61,647 nt of DNA from Corynebacterium sp. (GCF_030532325.1 NZ_JAUNLS010000017.1:1-61647), one strand, 5' to 3'. Shown: positions 1 through 9,900, counted from the stretch's first letter. Program-made: numbers and translations. Notes: a model not told the origin generated them from the letters alone.

Positions 1-458
1 TCGAGGCAGTTGTAGACCTCGATAAGCTCAGAATCCCGAGCAGCCACCGTCAGCAACGAGATACCGTTCCTATCCCGGCGAATCTTCACACCCTCCTCAC
101 GGGGTGTGCGCAAGGCTTTGAGCTCCTTGCGGGCAGTAGCAATGATCTGCTGACTGGTTGTCAACGCCAAGAGTTTCAAGCGCAACTGCCAGGCAGCATC
201 CTTGCCCTTGACCTTCTTGGCATAAGACTCAATCAACTTCAGGGTGGACAGGCTGTGGGTGGTGGCCTGGGCCTTACGCTGCCGCCTCGTGTATCTGGTC
301 GGCCCGAAGTAGACCTGAGCTAAATGCACCAACTCTTCGGCTTCGCGCTTACTGCAGCCGGCCTCCTCCAACTGGGCAGCCGATAGCCCGGCTGCCCCCT
401 GGATGATGGCCATACCCGCGGCCTGCGCGGCAAGATAAGCCTCTAACTGTTCGTTCAT
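1..458 (-). CDS. HNH endonuclease-type protein (DUF222/13E12-like), C-terminus cut by window edge
   Basis: An open frame of 152 codons runs from the ATG at 458 off the left edge of the window, so only the N-terminal part is present. It begins MNEQLEAYLAAQAAGMAI and is rich in Ala, Leu, Lys and Arg. The style (helical N-terminus, a basic stretch around residues 60-70, 'KKVKGKDAAWQLRLKLL') resembles the N-terminal region of the multicopy corynebacterial HNH endonucleases that carry a DUF222 domain. The HNH motif itself would lie outside the window and cannot be seen. A -10-like hexamer TAGTCT ends 7 bases before the ATG, which fits leaderless transcription. Family assignment rests on resemblance from memory and is moderate. 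Confidence 0.55.
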   Translation of the reverse strand, partial: MNEQLEAYLAAQAAGMAIIQGAAGLSAAQLEEAGCSKREAEELVHLAQVYFGPTRYTRRQRKAQATTHSLSTLKLIESYAKKVKGKDAAWQLRLKLLALTTSQQIIATARKELKALRTPREEGVKIRRDRNGISLLTVAARDSELIEVYNCL

Positions 459-465
459 GAGCCTG

Positions 466-471
466 AGACTA
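466..471 (-). promoter_or_regulatory. -10 element, leaderless promoter of the HNH-type gene
   Basis: TAGTCT fits the corynebacterial TANNNT consensus and ends 7 bases before the ATG at 458. Confidence 0.4.
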
Positions 472-520
472 AAAGCCAGCGTCAAGGAAAAATAGGACGA
501 ATCGAGTTGGAGGCCTCGAT

Positions 521-569
521 CTGTGGATAACTCCGCCTGACGCGCCCACCCAGGGCGCGTTATCCACAG
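521..569. repeat. Long nested inverted repeat with two DnaA-box sequences
   Basis: The outer arms CTGTGGATAAC (521-531) and GTTATCCACAG (559-569) are perfect inverted repeats. Each contains the 9-base DnaA box TTATCCACA, at 560-568 on the plus strand and 522-530 on the minus strand. Nested inside are ACGCGCCC (540-547) and GGGCGCGT (553-560). The structure lies between the end of selB and the promoter of the HNH-type gene. It could act as a terminator for the selC-selA-selB transcript, although no U-tract follows, or as a DnaA-binding site. Confidence 0.6.
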
Positions 570-588
570 GCAGCGGCCGCCGCGGAGG

Positions 589-2361
589 CTAACGCAGCTC
601 CCGCAGGGTGCCGTCCAGGCGACGGGTGTGGCTGTGGGCGTCGAGAAGCTCGAGCAAGGGAATGGCCACCCGGCGGGTGGTATCCCACGCCTTGCGCGCC
701 TGCGAGGTGCTGAAAGGCTGCTCCAGCGTGCGCAGAATCTCCACGGCCCGCTGCGGGGCAGAGGGCAGCAGCACCACTCCCCCGCCCAAGCGCAGTACGC
801 GCCCGGCGCGCTCCGCCGCCGCCAGCTCTTTGGGTCCCAGCCCCCAGCGAGCGAGGTCATCGGCCTCCGGCGCCGCAAAAGGCTGCTTTTCGAGCCGCTG
901 CTCCAGCTCCCGCACGCCCTTCTCCGCCGGCCCCAGGTCTACGGTGGCACCGGGCAGGCGCAGCACGCCCTCGGCGGACTCCAGCTTGGCGGCGGCGATG
1001 GCGAGGTTGAGCAGAGGACCCTCGTCAAGCGTAAGCGCCTGCGCCGCCGCCGGGCGGGGCAGACCGGAGGCCAGCGGGTTGGCCTGCGCGTGGGCCTCCA
1101 CCGCCTCGAGCAGCTGCTTCTTCCACGCCCCCACCTGGGCGGCGGCCACCCACCACTGGCGGAAGGCAATCACCCCGGCCGGCGGCGTGGCGGTATCAAA
1201 GCCCAGGCGCTGCAGCGTCGAAACCAGCACGTAGCCTTCCCGAACTACCAGTGCACCGGCATCGCGCGGGTTGTCCAGCGCGGCCAGCGCCGACGCCCGC
1301 CGTGCCGCGTCGCCGCGACGTGTAAAGGCCGGCGGCACGGGGTCCACTACCTCGACTCCTGCCACCACGTGACGCGCCCCCGGCCCGCGCAGCACGGCCC
1401 TATCCCCGATGCGCAGCGGCAGAGGTTCACTGAGGCTCACCCGCGCGTGCTGCGCCGACAGCGGCCGCACCCGGGCCTCCACCGCGGCCGTGCCTACGTG
1501 CAACACCAGGTTCTCCGCCACAGCATCGAGTGCTTCGCCCGTCACCCGCTGCGCGTCAAAGATGGAGACCTGCTGCCACGCTCCGGGGCTGAGCAGCACG
1601 TCGCCGCGGGAGATGCTGCCCGCGTCCACCCCGCGCAGGTTGATGGCCACGCGGCTGACAGGCTCCGCGGCCTGCACCGCGGTGTTCTCGCTGTGCAGCC
1701 CGCGAATGTCTAGGTTGTGCCCCCGCAGCTCGAGGGTATCGCCCACCGCCAACCGGCCAGCCGCCAGCGTTCCGGTGACCACCGTGCCGGCGCCCTTGAC
1801 GCTAAAGGCGCGGTCCACCCAGAAGCGCACCGGCGCCTGAGCATCGGGGGCCGGGGCCGCGGCCAGCAGCTCATCGAGTGCCGCCTTCAGCGCCTCCAGG
1901 CCCTCACCGGTGCGCGCGGAAACCTCCACCATAGGAGCCTCGGCAAAGCTTGTTGCCGCCAGCTCCTCGCGCACCTCAGCGCGCACCCGCGCCCGGCGCT
2001 GCTCATCGGCGCGGTCCGCGCGGGTCAGCGCCACGACGACCTCCCCAACCCCCAGTGCATCGAGCGCATCGCGGTGATCGCTGGACTGGGCCTGCCAGCC
2101 CTCGTCGGCGGCCACCACGAACAGCGCCACCGGCACCGGCCCCACCCCGGCCAGCATGTTGGACAGGAAGCGCTCGTGGCCGGGCACATCCACGAAGGCC
2201 ACGTCCGCCCCCGAGGGCAGGTGGGTCCACACGAAGCCTAAGTCGATGGTCAAGCCGCGCCGCTTCTCCTCCTCCCAGCGGTCCGGCTCCATGCCGGTCA
2301 GCGCCCGCACGAGGGTGGATTTGCCATGGTCAACGTGCCCGGCGGTGGCAACGACGTACAT
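589..2361 (-). CDS. selB: Selenocysteine-specific elongation factor SelB
   Basis: SelB is the GTPase that delivers selenocysteyl-tRNA(Sec) to UGA codons marked by a SECIS hairpin. The 590-residue protein begins with an EF-Tu-like GTPase domain: P-loop GHVDHGKST at about residues 8-16, the switch region 'RRGLTIDLGF', DVPGH (G3), and TRAD where canonical GTPases have NKxD. Beta-barrel domains follow (about 170-340), and the C-terminal 250 residues should hold the winged-helix repeats that bind the SECIS; length fits the bacterial family. The ATG at 2361 directly abuts the selA stop codon (TAG at 2362-2364), so translation is probably coupled. It is the last gene of a selC-selA-selB transcription unit. 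Confidence 0.96.
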   Translation of the reverse strand: MYVVATAGHVDHGKSTLVRALTGMEPDRWEEEKRRGLTIDLGFVWTHLPSGADVAFVDVPGHERFLSNMLAGVGPVPVALFVVAADEGWQAQSSDHRDALDALGVGEVVVALTRADRADEQRRARVRAEVREELAATSFAEAPMVEVSARTGEGLEALKAALDELLAAAPAPDAQAPVRFWVDRAFSVKGAGTVVTGTLAAGRLAVGDTLELRGHNLDIRGLHSENTAVQAAEPVSRVAINLRGVDAGSISRGDVLLSPGAWQQVSIFDAQRVTGEALDAVAENLVLHVGTAAVEARVRPLSAQHARVSLSEPLPLRIGDRAVLRGPGARHVVAGVEVVDPVPPAFTRRGDAARRASALAALDNPRDAGALVVREGYVLVSTLQRLGFDTATPPAGVIAFRQWWVAAAQVGAWKKQLLEAVEAHAQANPLASGLPRPAAAQALTLDEGPLLNLAIAAAKLESAEGVLRLPGATVDLGPAEKGVRELEQRLEKQPFAAPEADDLARWGLGPKELAAAERAGRVLRLGGGVVLLPSAPQRAVEILRTLEQPFSTSQARKAWDTTRRVAIPLLELLDAHSHTRRLDGTLRELR

Positions 2362-3678
2362 CTACTCCCCTTCCTGTGCGCGCACAATCGCCGCGCGCAC
2401 CGCGGCGTCCTGTTCCTGCGGCACGCAGCGCAGATCGATAAGGCAGCGCCCCTGGTGCACGCGGGGTAGCACCGCGGGGCTGCCGGTGCGCAAGGGCGCG
2501 GCCAGCTCCTCCGGCAGTGCCACCGCCCAGCCCGGCAGAGGGTATTCTGGCGCCCCACCGCCGCCCACGCGGCCCTCATGCTTGACGAGTTCCCCCTTTA
2601 CCGCCGCCGCGAGCTCCCGCGTGCGCTGCTCGTAGGAGGCGGCGTCGATGTGCAGGGCGTCCTCGACGGCGTTCGAGGGCGTGGAAACCGCCGCCTCCAG
2701 CGCGTTGAGGCGCAGCTTGTCAATGCGCACTGCCCTGGCCAGCGGGTGCACCTTGAGGCGGGCAATCGCCTGCGTGGTGCCCAGCAGGATGCCGGCCTGC
2801 GGCCCGCCCAGGAGTTTGTCGCCGGAGGCGATGACGATATCGGCGCCCTCGGCAAGCTGGCGGTGCAGGTCCGGCTCCTCGGGCAGGACCGGATCGGCGG
2901 TGAGCAGACCGGAACCCAGGTCGACGATGAGCGGCAGGTCGTGCTGGGTGGCAATCGAGCGCAGCTTCGGCACGGAAACCTGCGCGCTAAACCCCTCAAT
3001 GCGGAAGTTGGAGGGATGCACCTTGAGGATGGCGCCGGTCTCGGGCCCTATGGCCCGCTCGTAGTCCTGCGGGTGTGTGCGGTTGGTCGCGCCGATCTCC
3101 TTGAGACGCACGCCGGTGGACTCGATGAGCTCGGGGAGGCGGAAGCCCGCGCCGATCTCGATGAGCTCCCCGCGGGAAATGATGACCTCCTTGCCGGGGG
3201 CGAGTGCCGCGGTGGCCAGCAGCAACGCTGCGGCACCGTTGTTGACCACGAGTGCGTCCTCGGCGCCCGGGCAGGCGGCCAGCAGCGCCGCGGTGGCCCC
3301 GGCCCCGCGGGTGGAGGAGCGACGCCCGGTGGGCAGATCCAGCTCGACGTCGGTGTAGCCGGCGGCGGCGATGAGCGCCTCGATGGCCGCAGGCGGCAGC
3401 GGCGCGCGGCCCAGGTTGGTGTGCACGATGACCCCGGTGGCGTTGATGACCGGGTGCAAAGAATAGGCGGTAGCGGCGTTGAGTTGGCGGGCGACCTCGC
3501 GGTGGACGTCGCCAGGCTCCAGCTCGCCGCGGCGGGCGCGATGCAGCTGCGCGGTGACGATGGCTTTGATGCGGTGCTCGGACAGCCGCGCGCGGGCGGC
3601 CTGGGCAGCCGGAGTGGACAAAAGCTCATCCATGCGGGGGATGAAGCGGCGGGGATCGGGCTGGGAGGAGGTGCTCAT
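2362..3678 (-). CDS. selA: L-seryl-tRNA(Sec) selenium transferase SelA
   Basis: SelA is a PLP enzyme that converts seryl-tRNA(Sec) to selenocysteyl-tRNA(Sec) using selenophosphate. The 438-residue product starts MSTSSQPDPRRFIPRMDELL at 3678, which fits the family N-terminus; the frame stays open further upstream only because it reads through the tRNA gene. Family landmarks are 'NATGVIVHTNLGRAPL' near residue 80, 'NNGAAALLLA' near 150 and the PLP-lysine motif SGDKLLGGPQAG in the second half. The start is 22 bases after the 3' end of tRNA-Sec and the stop abuts the selB start. I see no strong ribosome-binding site. Confidence 0.96.
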   Translation of the reverse strand: MSTSSQPDPRRFIPRMDELLSTPAAQAARARLSEHRIKAIVTAQLHRARRGELEPGDVHREVARQLNAATAYSLHPVINATGVIVHTNLGRAPLPPAAIEALIAAAGYTDVELDLPTGRRSSTRGAGATAALLAACPGAEDALVVNNGAAALLLATAALAPGKEVIISRGELIEIGAGFRLPELIESTGVRLKEIGATNRTHPQDYERAIGPETGAILKVHPSNFRIEGFSAQVSVPKLRSIATQHDLPLIVDLGSGLLTADPVLPEEPDLHRQLAEGADIVIASGDKLLGGPQAGILLGTTQAIARLKVHPLARAVRIDKLRLNALEAAVSTPSNAVEDALHIDAASYEQRTRELAAAVKGELVKHEGRVGGGGAPEYPLPGWAVALPEELAAPLRTGSPAVLPRVHQGRCLIDLRCVPQEQDAAVRAAIVRAQEGE

Positions 3679-3700
3679 CGTGAAGAAAGTGGGGTTAGTG

Positions 3701-3795
3701 TGGCGGAGACGGACAGGAATCGAACCTGCCAGACCGAGATACTCGGCCTCAACGGTTTTGAAGACCGCGGCGCCCACCAGGACGCGTACGCCTCC
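3701..3795 (-). tRNA. selC: tRNA-Sec (anticodon UCA)
   Basis: This 95-base gene on the minus strand runs from GGAGGCG (5' end at 3795) to an encoded G-CCA (3' end at 3701). The anticodon loop CTTCAAA carries TCA, which reads UGA, and is identical to the E. coli selC loop. The acceptor arms GGAGGCG and CGTCTCC pair (one G-U), the T arm reads CAGG-TTCGATT-CCTG, and the long variable arm has GGCCGAG pairing with the following TCGGTCT around a TATC loop. Length, UCA anticodon, long variable arm and adjacency to selA all fit tRNA-Sec. Confidence 0.97.
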
Positions 3796-3843
3796 ATCGG
3801 GCTACTTTACACGGAGTAGGCCAAATCCCCGCCTGCCGCCGCG

Positions 3844-3849
3844 TAATGT
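3844..3849 (+). promoter_or_regulatory. -10 element, leaderless promoter of selD
   Basis: TAATGT matches TANNNT and ends 7 bases before the selD ATG at 3857. The GGAG in between is only two bases from the ATG, too close for a usual Shine-Dalgarno site. Confidence 0.55.
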
Positions 3850-3856
3850 GGGAGTC

Positions 3857-4846
3857 ATGGCTGACATTAAACTGACCTCTTTTGCAGCCGGTGGCGGCTG
3901 CGCATGCAAGATTCCGCCCGGCGAGCTTGAGTCCGCCGTCGAGGGCCTGGTGGGCACCGCGGATCCCAACGTGCTCGTGGGGCTTGACGACGGCGACGAT
4001 GCCGCCGCCGTCAAAATCCAGGACGGCCTCGCGGTGATTTCCACGGCGGACTTCTTCACCCCGATGCTCAACGACCCCTACGACTGGGGCCGGGTGGCCG
4101 CGGCGAACGCGCTGTCCGACGTCTACGCGATGGGCGGCACCCCGGTGACCGCCATCAACCTGGTGGGCTGGCCGCGCGAGGTGCTTCCCTTGGACATCCT
4201 GCGCGAGGTGCTGCGCGGCGGCATGGACGTGGCCAGCAAGGCCGGGATTTCCATCACCGGTGGTCACTCGATCACCGCCCCCGAACCCATCTACGGCCTG
4301 GCCGCCACGGGTGTGGTGTCCCCGGAGAAGCTCATGCGCAACGACTCCGCCGAGGCGGGCCTGCCGATTACGCTGACCAAGCCGATTGGCGTGGGCATCC
4401 TCAACAACAAGCACAAGGCCACCGGGCAGGTTTCCCAGGCGGCGGTGGACTCCATGACCGCGCTCAACCGGGAGGCCTCGCAGGCAGCGGTGGCCGCAGG
4501 CGTCAAGGCAGCGACGGACGTCACCGGCTTTGGCCTGCTGGGTCACCTGTACAAGATGTGTCGTGCCTCGGGTATCGCCGCGGAGATTAACGCCGCCGCG
4601 GTGCCGGCGGTCGAGGGCGCGCGCGAGGCGCTGGCCGAGGGGTTTATCCCCGGCGGCTCGCGCCGCAACCTGGACTGGGTGCGCCCGCACATCACCGCTG
4701 AGGGCTTCAGCGAGGAAGAGCTCATCTTCCTGGCTGACGCCCAGACCTCGGGCGGGCTGCTCATCGTGGGCGAAGTGCCGGGCTACCCGGTCATCGGCCG
4801 CACGGTGGAGCGCCCGGAGGGCGCCCCGTTCATCACCGTCTCCTAG
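3857..4846 (+). CDS. selD: Selenide, water dikinase (selenophosphate synthetase) SelD
   Basis: SelD makes selenophosphate from selenide and ATP, the selenium donor for SelA. The 329-residue protein starts MADIKLTSFAAGGGCACK. By comparison with E. coli SelD (GAGCGCK, catalytic Cys17 and Lys20) the catalytic pair here is Cys15 and Lys18, so this is the cysteine form and needs no Sec itself. The family motifs 'DDAAAVKI', 'TADFFTPMLNDPYDWGRVAA' and 'AMGGTPVTAINLVGWP' are present. It is divergent from selC-selA-selB across 61 bp and its stop codon overlaps that of the formate dehydrogenase membrane subunit on the opposite strand (shared CTAG at 4843-4846). Confidence 0.97.
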   Translation: MADIKLTSFAAGGGCACKIPPGELESAVEGLVGTADPNVLVGLDDGDDAAAVKIQDGLAVISTADFFTPMLNDPYDWGRVAAANALSDVYAMGGTPVTAINLVGWPREVLPLDILREVLRGGMDVASKAGISITGGHSITAPEPIYGLAATGVVSPEKLMRNDSAEAGLPITLTKPIGVGILNNKHKATGQVSQAAVDSMTALNREASQAAVAAGVKAATDVTGFGLLGHLYKMCRASGIAAEINAAAVPAVEGAREALAEGFIPGGSRRNLDWVRPHITAEGFSEEELIFLADAQTSGGLLIVGEVPGYPVIGRTVERPEGAPFITVS

Positions 4847-5931
4847 AAGGGGGTGACCACGGAAGCGTCGAGGCCGCGCTTCGCGGCCCGGCGCTTCTGC
4901 GGGCCGATGGTGGTCATCGGATCCTCCACGGCCTTCAGTCCCGCGTTGAGCACGCCGAAGCGGGTGCACGCGGAGCCGGCCAGCAGGGCAAGGCCGCTGG
5001 CCACGGACACGGCGCGCGACTTGGTAGCGGTGGCTACCGCCGCGCCCACGCCGCCTGCTGTGATGAGGTACTCGGAGGCCTTCATCAGGGCCCCCGGGGT
5101 GCCCTCGTGCAGCGGGCGCAGGGTCTCGGGCTCCATGTTCTTTTCCATCACCTTGGTCGCGGCGATGTCGCTGACCGCGGCGGCCATGCCCAGCGCGCGG
5201 GCCGGGGCGGCGGAATCCACCGGGGTAAACACCATGGCCGCACCTGCGGAGGCCGCGGCGGCCGAGGACACGAACACGTAGGGCAGGTGCTCCTTGGCGT
5301 CATTCCACGTCGGGTTGGAGGTATTGCCCAGCAGCACCGCGGTGTAGCCAGCCAGCGGGCCGCCCAGCACACCGGCCGCCGCACCCGCGGGGCCCGCGGC
5401 GCGGCGCAGGGCCTTGCGCAGGAACTTCGGCAGCGGCAGGCGCCTGCCGGTCAGCTCGTCCGCTTCGACGATGGCCGGGACGGAGGCCGCGGTGGCAAAG
5501 CTGCCCAGGATCCAGGAGCCCACGGACATCGGCGAGGTCACCTTGAACACGCGGAACATGTTGAGCAGGCGTTCCGGGCGGCCCAGATCCAGCACGAGGA
5601 AGACCGATCCCAGCGAGGCCGCGCTGAACGCGGTCAGGCGGGTGCTGCGGCGCAGGGCCTTATTGCCCGTTGCCTGCGCGCCGGCGGCCAGCAGGGCCGA
5701 TCCGCCGGAGACGCCGCCGAGGAAAAGGTACGCGCCAATCGGCCACTCCCACGGCGGAGCCTTGACCACTGGCTTGCCGTAGTAGGAGGTGAACTCAAAG
5801 TCCTCCGCCATGCGCTGCTCTTTGGAACCGTCCTGCGCGCCGGCACCAACGCGCTTGCGCTTGCGCTTCTTGCCACCGAACCCGCGGCGGCGCGGCTCTT
5901 GCGGCGGGCGGTACTCGTCAAACTCAGTCAC
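4843..5931 (-). CDS. NrfD-type membrane subunit of formate dehydrogenase
   Basis: The 362-residue membrane protein has a basic, charged N-terminal region (about residues 1-60, with RRRGFGGKKRKRKR) and then multiple hydrophobic segments, beginning 'WPIGAYLFLGGVSGGSALLA'. This resembles the NrfD/PsrC (polysulfide reductase) family of quinone-reacting membrane subunits, not the cytochrome b type (FdnI) of E. coli formate dehydrogenase N. Its ATG overlaps the stop of fdhB by four bases (ATGA), so it is the third gene of the operon. The likely role is anchoring the FdhAB dimer and passing electrons to menaquinone. The function is inferred from context; an fdhC-like name would be positional. Confidence 0.85.
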   Translation of the reverse strand: MTEFDEYRPPQEPRRRGFGGKKRKRKRVGAGAQDGSKEQRMAEDFEFTSYYGKPVVKAPPWEWPIGAYLFLGGVSGGSALLAAGAQATGNKALRRSTRLTAFSAASLGSVFLVLDLGRPERLLNMFRVFKVTSPMSVGSWILGSFATAASVPAIVEADELTGRRLPLPKFLRKALRRAAGPAGAAAGVLGGPLAGYTAVLLGNTSNPTWNDAKEHLPYVFVSSAAAASAGAAMVFTPVDSAAPARALGMAAAVSDIAATKVMEKNMEPETLRPLHEGTPGALMKASEYLITAGGVGAAVATATKSRAVSVASGLALLAGSACTRFGVLNAGLKAVEDPMTTIGPQKRRAAKRGLDASVVTPF

Positions 5932-6989
5932 TTGCGTCCTCCCAGTACGAATGCGCCGGCCACGGCGAGCGCCATGCCGCCGATTGCCTTCGCTGCGGTT
6001 GTGTACATCTGCGGTAGGTCTGCCGTGGGCACGCGCGGGTCCGGCGGCAGGCCGTAGACCTCCGGGGAATCCAGCAGCAGGAAGATAGAGCCGGTGCCGC
6101 CGACGCCGTCCTTGCTGTTGGCGCCGTAGAGGCGGGCCTCCGTCAGCCCCTGGGAGTGGAGCACCTTGACGCGCTCCTTCGCCGCGGCGAGCATCTCCTC
6201 GTAGGGGCCGAACTGAATGGAATCAGTTGGACAGGTCTTGGCGCACGCCGGCTGCTCCCCCATCTTCAGGCGGTCGTAGCACATGGTGCACTTCTGGGCC
6301 ACGCCCATGTTGTGGATGGGCATCGGCTTGCCCGGGGTGTGGTCCGGGCCCTGCGGCTGCAGCTGGCGCAGCTTCTTGAGCAGGTTCACGCCGGCGTGGC
6401 TGTAATCCTCGTAGTCCACGGTGGCGGTCTTGTCCGTCTTGAGCGTCACGCCGCCGTCGTCGCGGCGCTCGATGACGCCGAAGGGGCATCCGGCCACGCA
6501 GGTGCCGCAGCCGTTGCACACGTCATCTTGCACCACGACGGTGCCGAACTCCGTGCGAAACAGCGCGCCCGTGGGGCAGACATCGAGGCAGCCGGCGTTG
6601 GTGCAGTGCTTGCACACATCGGAGGACATCAGCCAGCGGAAGTCGCTGGTGTCCGGCGGGGTGGTATCGGGGGCGTCGTCAAGCGCGGCGCCCACCGAGG
6701 GCATGCCCAGCGAGACCAGTTTGCGGCCCTCCTCGCGGGCCTGCTCGATGCGCTCGTTGTTCTGCTCGATAAAGGCCACGTGGCGCCAGGTGTTGGCGCC
6801 GAGGGAGCCGGTGTTGTCGTAGGAGTTACCGGTAACCTCGTAGCCCTCGACGGGGTTGCGGTTCCACTCCTTGCAGGCAACCTCGCAGGCCTTGCAGCCG
6901 ATGCACACCGACGTGTCGGTGAAAAAGGCCATGCGCCGGTAGGACTCGTAGCCGTGCTGATCGGCCTTCTCGGTCAATGCGTTGACCAT
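5928..6989 (-). CDS. fdhB: Formate dehydrogenase iron-sulfur subunit
   Basis: The 353-residue ferredoxin-like electron transfer subunit has four cysteine groups: CIGCKACEVACKEWN (from about residue 29), CKHCTNAGCLDVCP, CNGCGTCVAGCP, and CTMC with CAKTCP, enough for four [4Fe-4S] clusters as in FdnH/FdoH. The last 25 residues form one hydrophobic segment (MYTTAAKAIGGMALAVAGAF), like the C-terminal anchor of E. coli FdnH. It starts 3 bases after the fdhA stop and overlaps the NrfD-like gene by four bases. It carries electrons from the Mo/Se site of FdhA to the membrane subunit. Confidence 0.95.
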   Translation of the reverse strand: MVNALTEKADQHGYESYRRMAFFTDTSVCIGCKACEVACKEWNRNPVEGYEVTGNSYDNTGSLGANTWRHVAFIEQNNERIEQAREEGRKLVSLGMPSVGAALDDAPDTTPPDTSDFRWLMSSDVCKHCTNAGCLDVCPTGALFRTEFGTVVVQDDVCNGCGTCVAGCPFGVIERRDDGGVTLKTDKTATVDYEDYSHAGVNLLKKLRQLQPQGPDHTPGKPMPIHNMGVAQKCTMCYDRLKMGEQPACAKTCPTDSIQFGPYEEMLAAAKERVKVLHSQGLTEARLYGANSKDGVGGTGSIFLLLDSPEVYGLPPDPRVPTADLPQMYTTAAKAIGGMALAVAGAFVLGGRK

Positions 6990-6992
6990 CTT

Positions 6993-9900
6993 CTATCCTT
7001 CCTTGCCTTCCTCGGGCTTCTCCGTGCTGATCGGCGCGGAGCTGGGCTCGGCGTCAGAGCCCGGGGTGGGACCCTCGGTCTCGGCGACACCGTCCGTGGT
7101 GGTGAACTCGTCACCCACGTCGAGCACGCGGTTACCGGTCTCGACGGTCAGCCCTGCCTTCTGCTGATATTCCTTGAGCAGCTCCACGCGAGCCTCGCCG
7201 CGCGGACGGCGGCCCGGGCGGATATCGCAGGCGCCGACCTTGGAGTTCTGGATGAACACGTTCGGCTCGAGGGTCAGGCCGAGCAGGTCATTGGCGCCGT
7301 CGCCAGCCACCGGCGTGGTGTCGGACTCACCGTAGTGGTACGGGATACCAATCTGGTGGAAGTCCTTGCCGTTGATGGTGAGCATCTCCATGCGGTCGGT
7401 AACCAACACCTGGGCCTCGATGACACCACGCGGGGAGACGATGGTGGCCCACTCGCCGTTGACCAGGCCGCGCTTGGCGGCCAGATCGCGGTCAACCTCA
7501 CAGAACAGGCCCGGCTGCAGCTCCGCCAGGTAAGGCAGGCGGCGCGACATCGCACCCGAGGTGTACATCTCCGTGAGACGGTAGGTGTTGAACACGAACG
7601 GGAAGACATCCTCGCCGAACTCACCCGGCGCCGGACGCGACAGGTTGTCCGGGCGCTTGATGGTCAGGCGGGTCGGCGACTGCTGCTGCTTGTACAGCGC
7701 GTTGAGCACCGGGGATTCCTGCGGCTCGTAGTGCGTGGGCAGAGGACCATCGGACAGGCCCTTCGGGGCGAAGAGCCAGCCCAGGCCGTCGGCCTGCATG
7801 ATGAAGGGATCGTCGCCGTCGAGGGCGGCGGGGCCGACGGCGTCGACAGGAGCCTTGTAATCCGGGCGCTTGGTGGCCGGGAAGTCGGGCACGTCATCAC
7901 CCACCCAGGAACCGGATGCCTCGTCCCACCAGATGTACTTCTTGCGCTCCGACCACGGAGTGCCATCCGGCTTTGCCGATGCACGGTTGTAGAGGATGCG
8001 GCGGTTGGCCGGCCAGACCCAGCCCCACTCCAGGGCCACCTCGTTCTGCTCGGAACCAGGCACCTTGCTGGCGGAGTGGTTGATGCCGTCCTTGAACACG
8101 CCGGTGTAGATCCAGCAGCCACCGGAAGTGGAGCCGTCATTCTTCATCTCCACGAAGGCAGGCAGCAGCTGGCCCTTCTTCGGCCCCTCCAGGTAGTAGC
8201 CGTTGATCTCGCGCAGGATCTCCTCGGAATCCGGCTCGCCGTGCTCGTCCTCGGTGTAATCCCAGGTCACGGACTGGATGGGCAGATCGCGTGGATCAGT
8301 GGACTCGGCCAGGCGCTCCTTGATGCGCTTGCCCAGCTGGTAGAAGAACCAGCCGTCGGACCGGGCCTGACCCGGCGGGGTCACGGCCTGGAAGCGCCAC
8401 TGCAGCATGCGCTGAGTCTGGGTGAAGGTACCGGACTTCTCCACGTGGGTGGCCGCCGGCATGAGGAAGACTTCGGTGCCGATCTCCTCGGTCTTGAGCT
8501 CGCCGTTGCGTACCTCGGGCGAGTCCTTCCAGAAGGAGGCGGTCTCGATTTCCTGGAAGTCGCGAACCACGAGCCACTTTAGGGAGGCCAGGCCGCGTCG
8601 CTGCATGCCGCCATTGGACTGTGCCACCGCTGGGTTCTGGCCGAAGACGATGTAGCCCTCGACCTCCTTGTCCAGCATGGCCATGAGGGTCTCGTAGGTG
8701 GAGTGCGCGCCGGAGATCTTGGGCATGAGGTCGTAGCCCCAGCCGTTCTCCTTGGTGGCAGCATCGCCCCAGTAGGACTTCATGAGCGAGACGGCGTAGT
8801 TCTCACCGATCTGCCAGAAGCCCTTCTGGTCCTCAGCCCGGATGGCCTTGACGTAGTCCTGCCACGTCTCCTGCGCCACGTGCGGCATGGGCAGGTAGCC
8901 CGGCAGGGAGTGGAAGAGCGTCGGGATATCCGTGGAGCCTTGGATGGAGGCGTGGCCACGCAGCGCCATGATGCCAGAGCCCGGGCGGCCCACGTTGCCC
9001 ATGAGCAGCTGGAGAATCGCCGCGGTGCGGATGAACTGCGCGCCCAGGGTGTGCTGGGTAAAGCCCAGCGCGTAGGCGAAGCAGGTGGTGCGCTCCGGGT
9101 TGGAGTTATCGGCGATCGAGTTTGCCAGGTAGTAGAAGTCCTCCTGCGAGATACCGCAGGTCTCCTCCACCAGCTCCGGGGTGTAGCGCGAGTAGTGACG
9201 CTTAAGAATCTGGAACACCGAGTTCGGGTGCTGCAGGCTCATGTCCTTCTCCACGTTCCACGAGGAGCCTTCCGGCTTGCGCACGTACTGCCAGGAGTCC
9301 GTGACGTACTTGCCACTTTCGGCGTCGTAGCCAGAGAAGAGGCCCTCGAGGTCCTCGGTATCACGGTAGTCCTCGGAGATGATCGAGGCCGCGTTGGTGT
9401 AGTTCACCACGTAGTCGTGGAAATAGAGGTCATTGTCCAAGACGTACTTGATGATGGCACCAAGCAGGACAACGTCCGTGCCGCCGCGGATGCCGATGTG
9501 GCGGTTCGCGAAAGCGGAGGTACGCGTGTAGCGCGGATCCACGTGAATGATGCGCGCGCCGCGCTTCTTGGCCTCAACCACCCACTGGAAGCCCACCGGG
9601 TGGCACTCGGCCATGTTAGAACCCTGAATGACGATGCAGTCCGCATTCGCCATATCCTGCAGCGGCTGGGTTGCGCCGCCGCGGCCAAACGAAGTTCCCA
9701 AACTGGGAACGGTGGCGGAGTGTCATATGCGGGCCTGATTTTCGACCTGAATAGCGCCCGTGGCGGTAAACAGCTTCTTAATCAGGTAGTTCTCCTCGTT
9801 GTCGAGGGTCGCGCCGCCGAGGCCGGCCACGCCCATGGTGCGGTTGAGGCGGCGGCCTTGCTCGTCGGTGTCCTCCCAGTGGTTGCGGCGGGCCTCAAGG

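Noticed and set aside
3679-3777. Longer N-terminus for SelA from the open frame reaching 3777
   Set aside because: Those codons are the tRNA-Sec gene; the family N-terminus starts at 3678.
6156-8582. A long open frame of over 800 codons on the plus strand opposite fdhA and fdhB
   Set aside because: It mirrors the GC-rich third positions of true genes on the other strand, has His/Gly/Val-rich low-information sequence and no ribosome-binding site.
9723-9725. fdhA as a frameshifted or truncated pseudogene
   Set aside because: Frame is continuous, flanking residues match the Sec site and the sel genes are adjacent.
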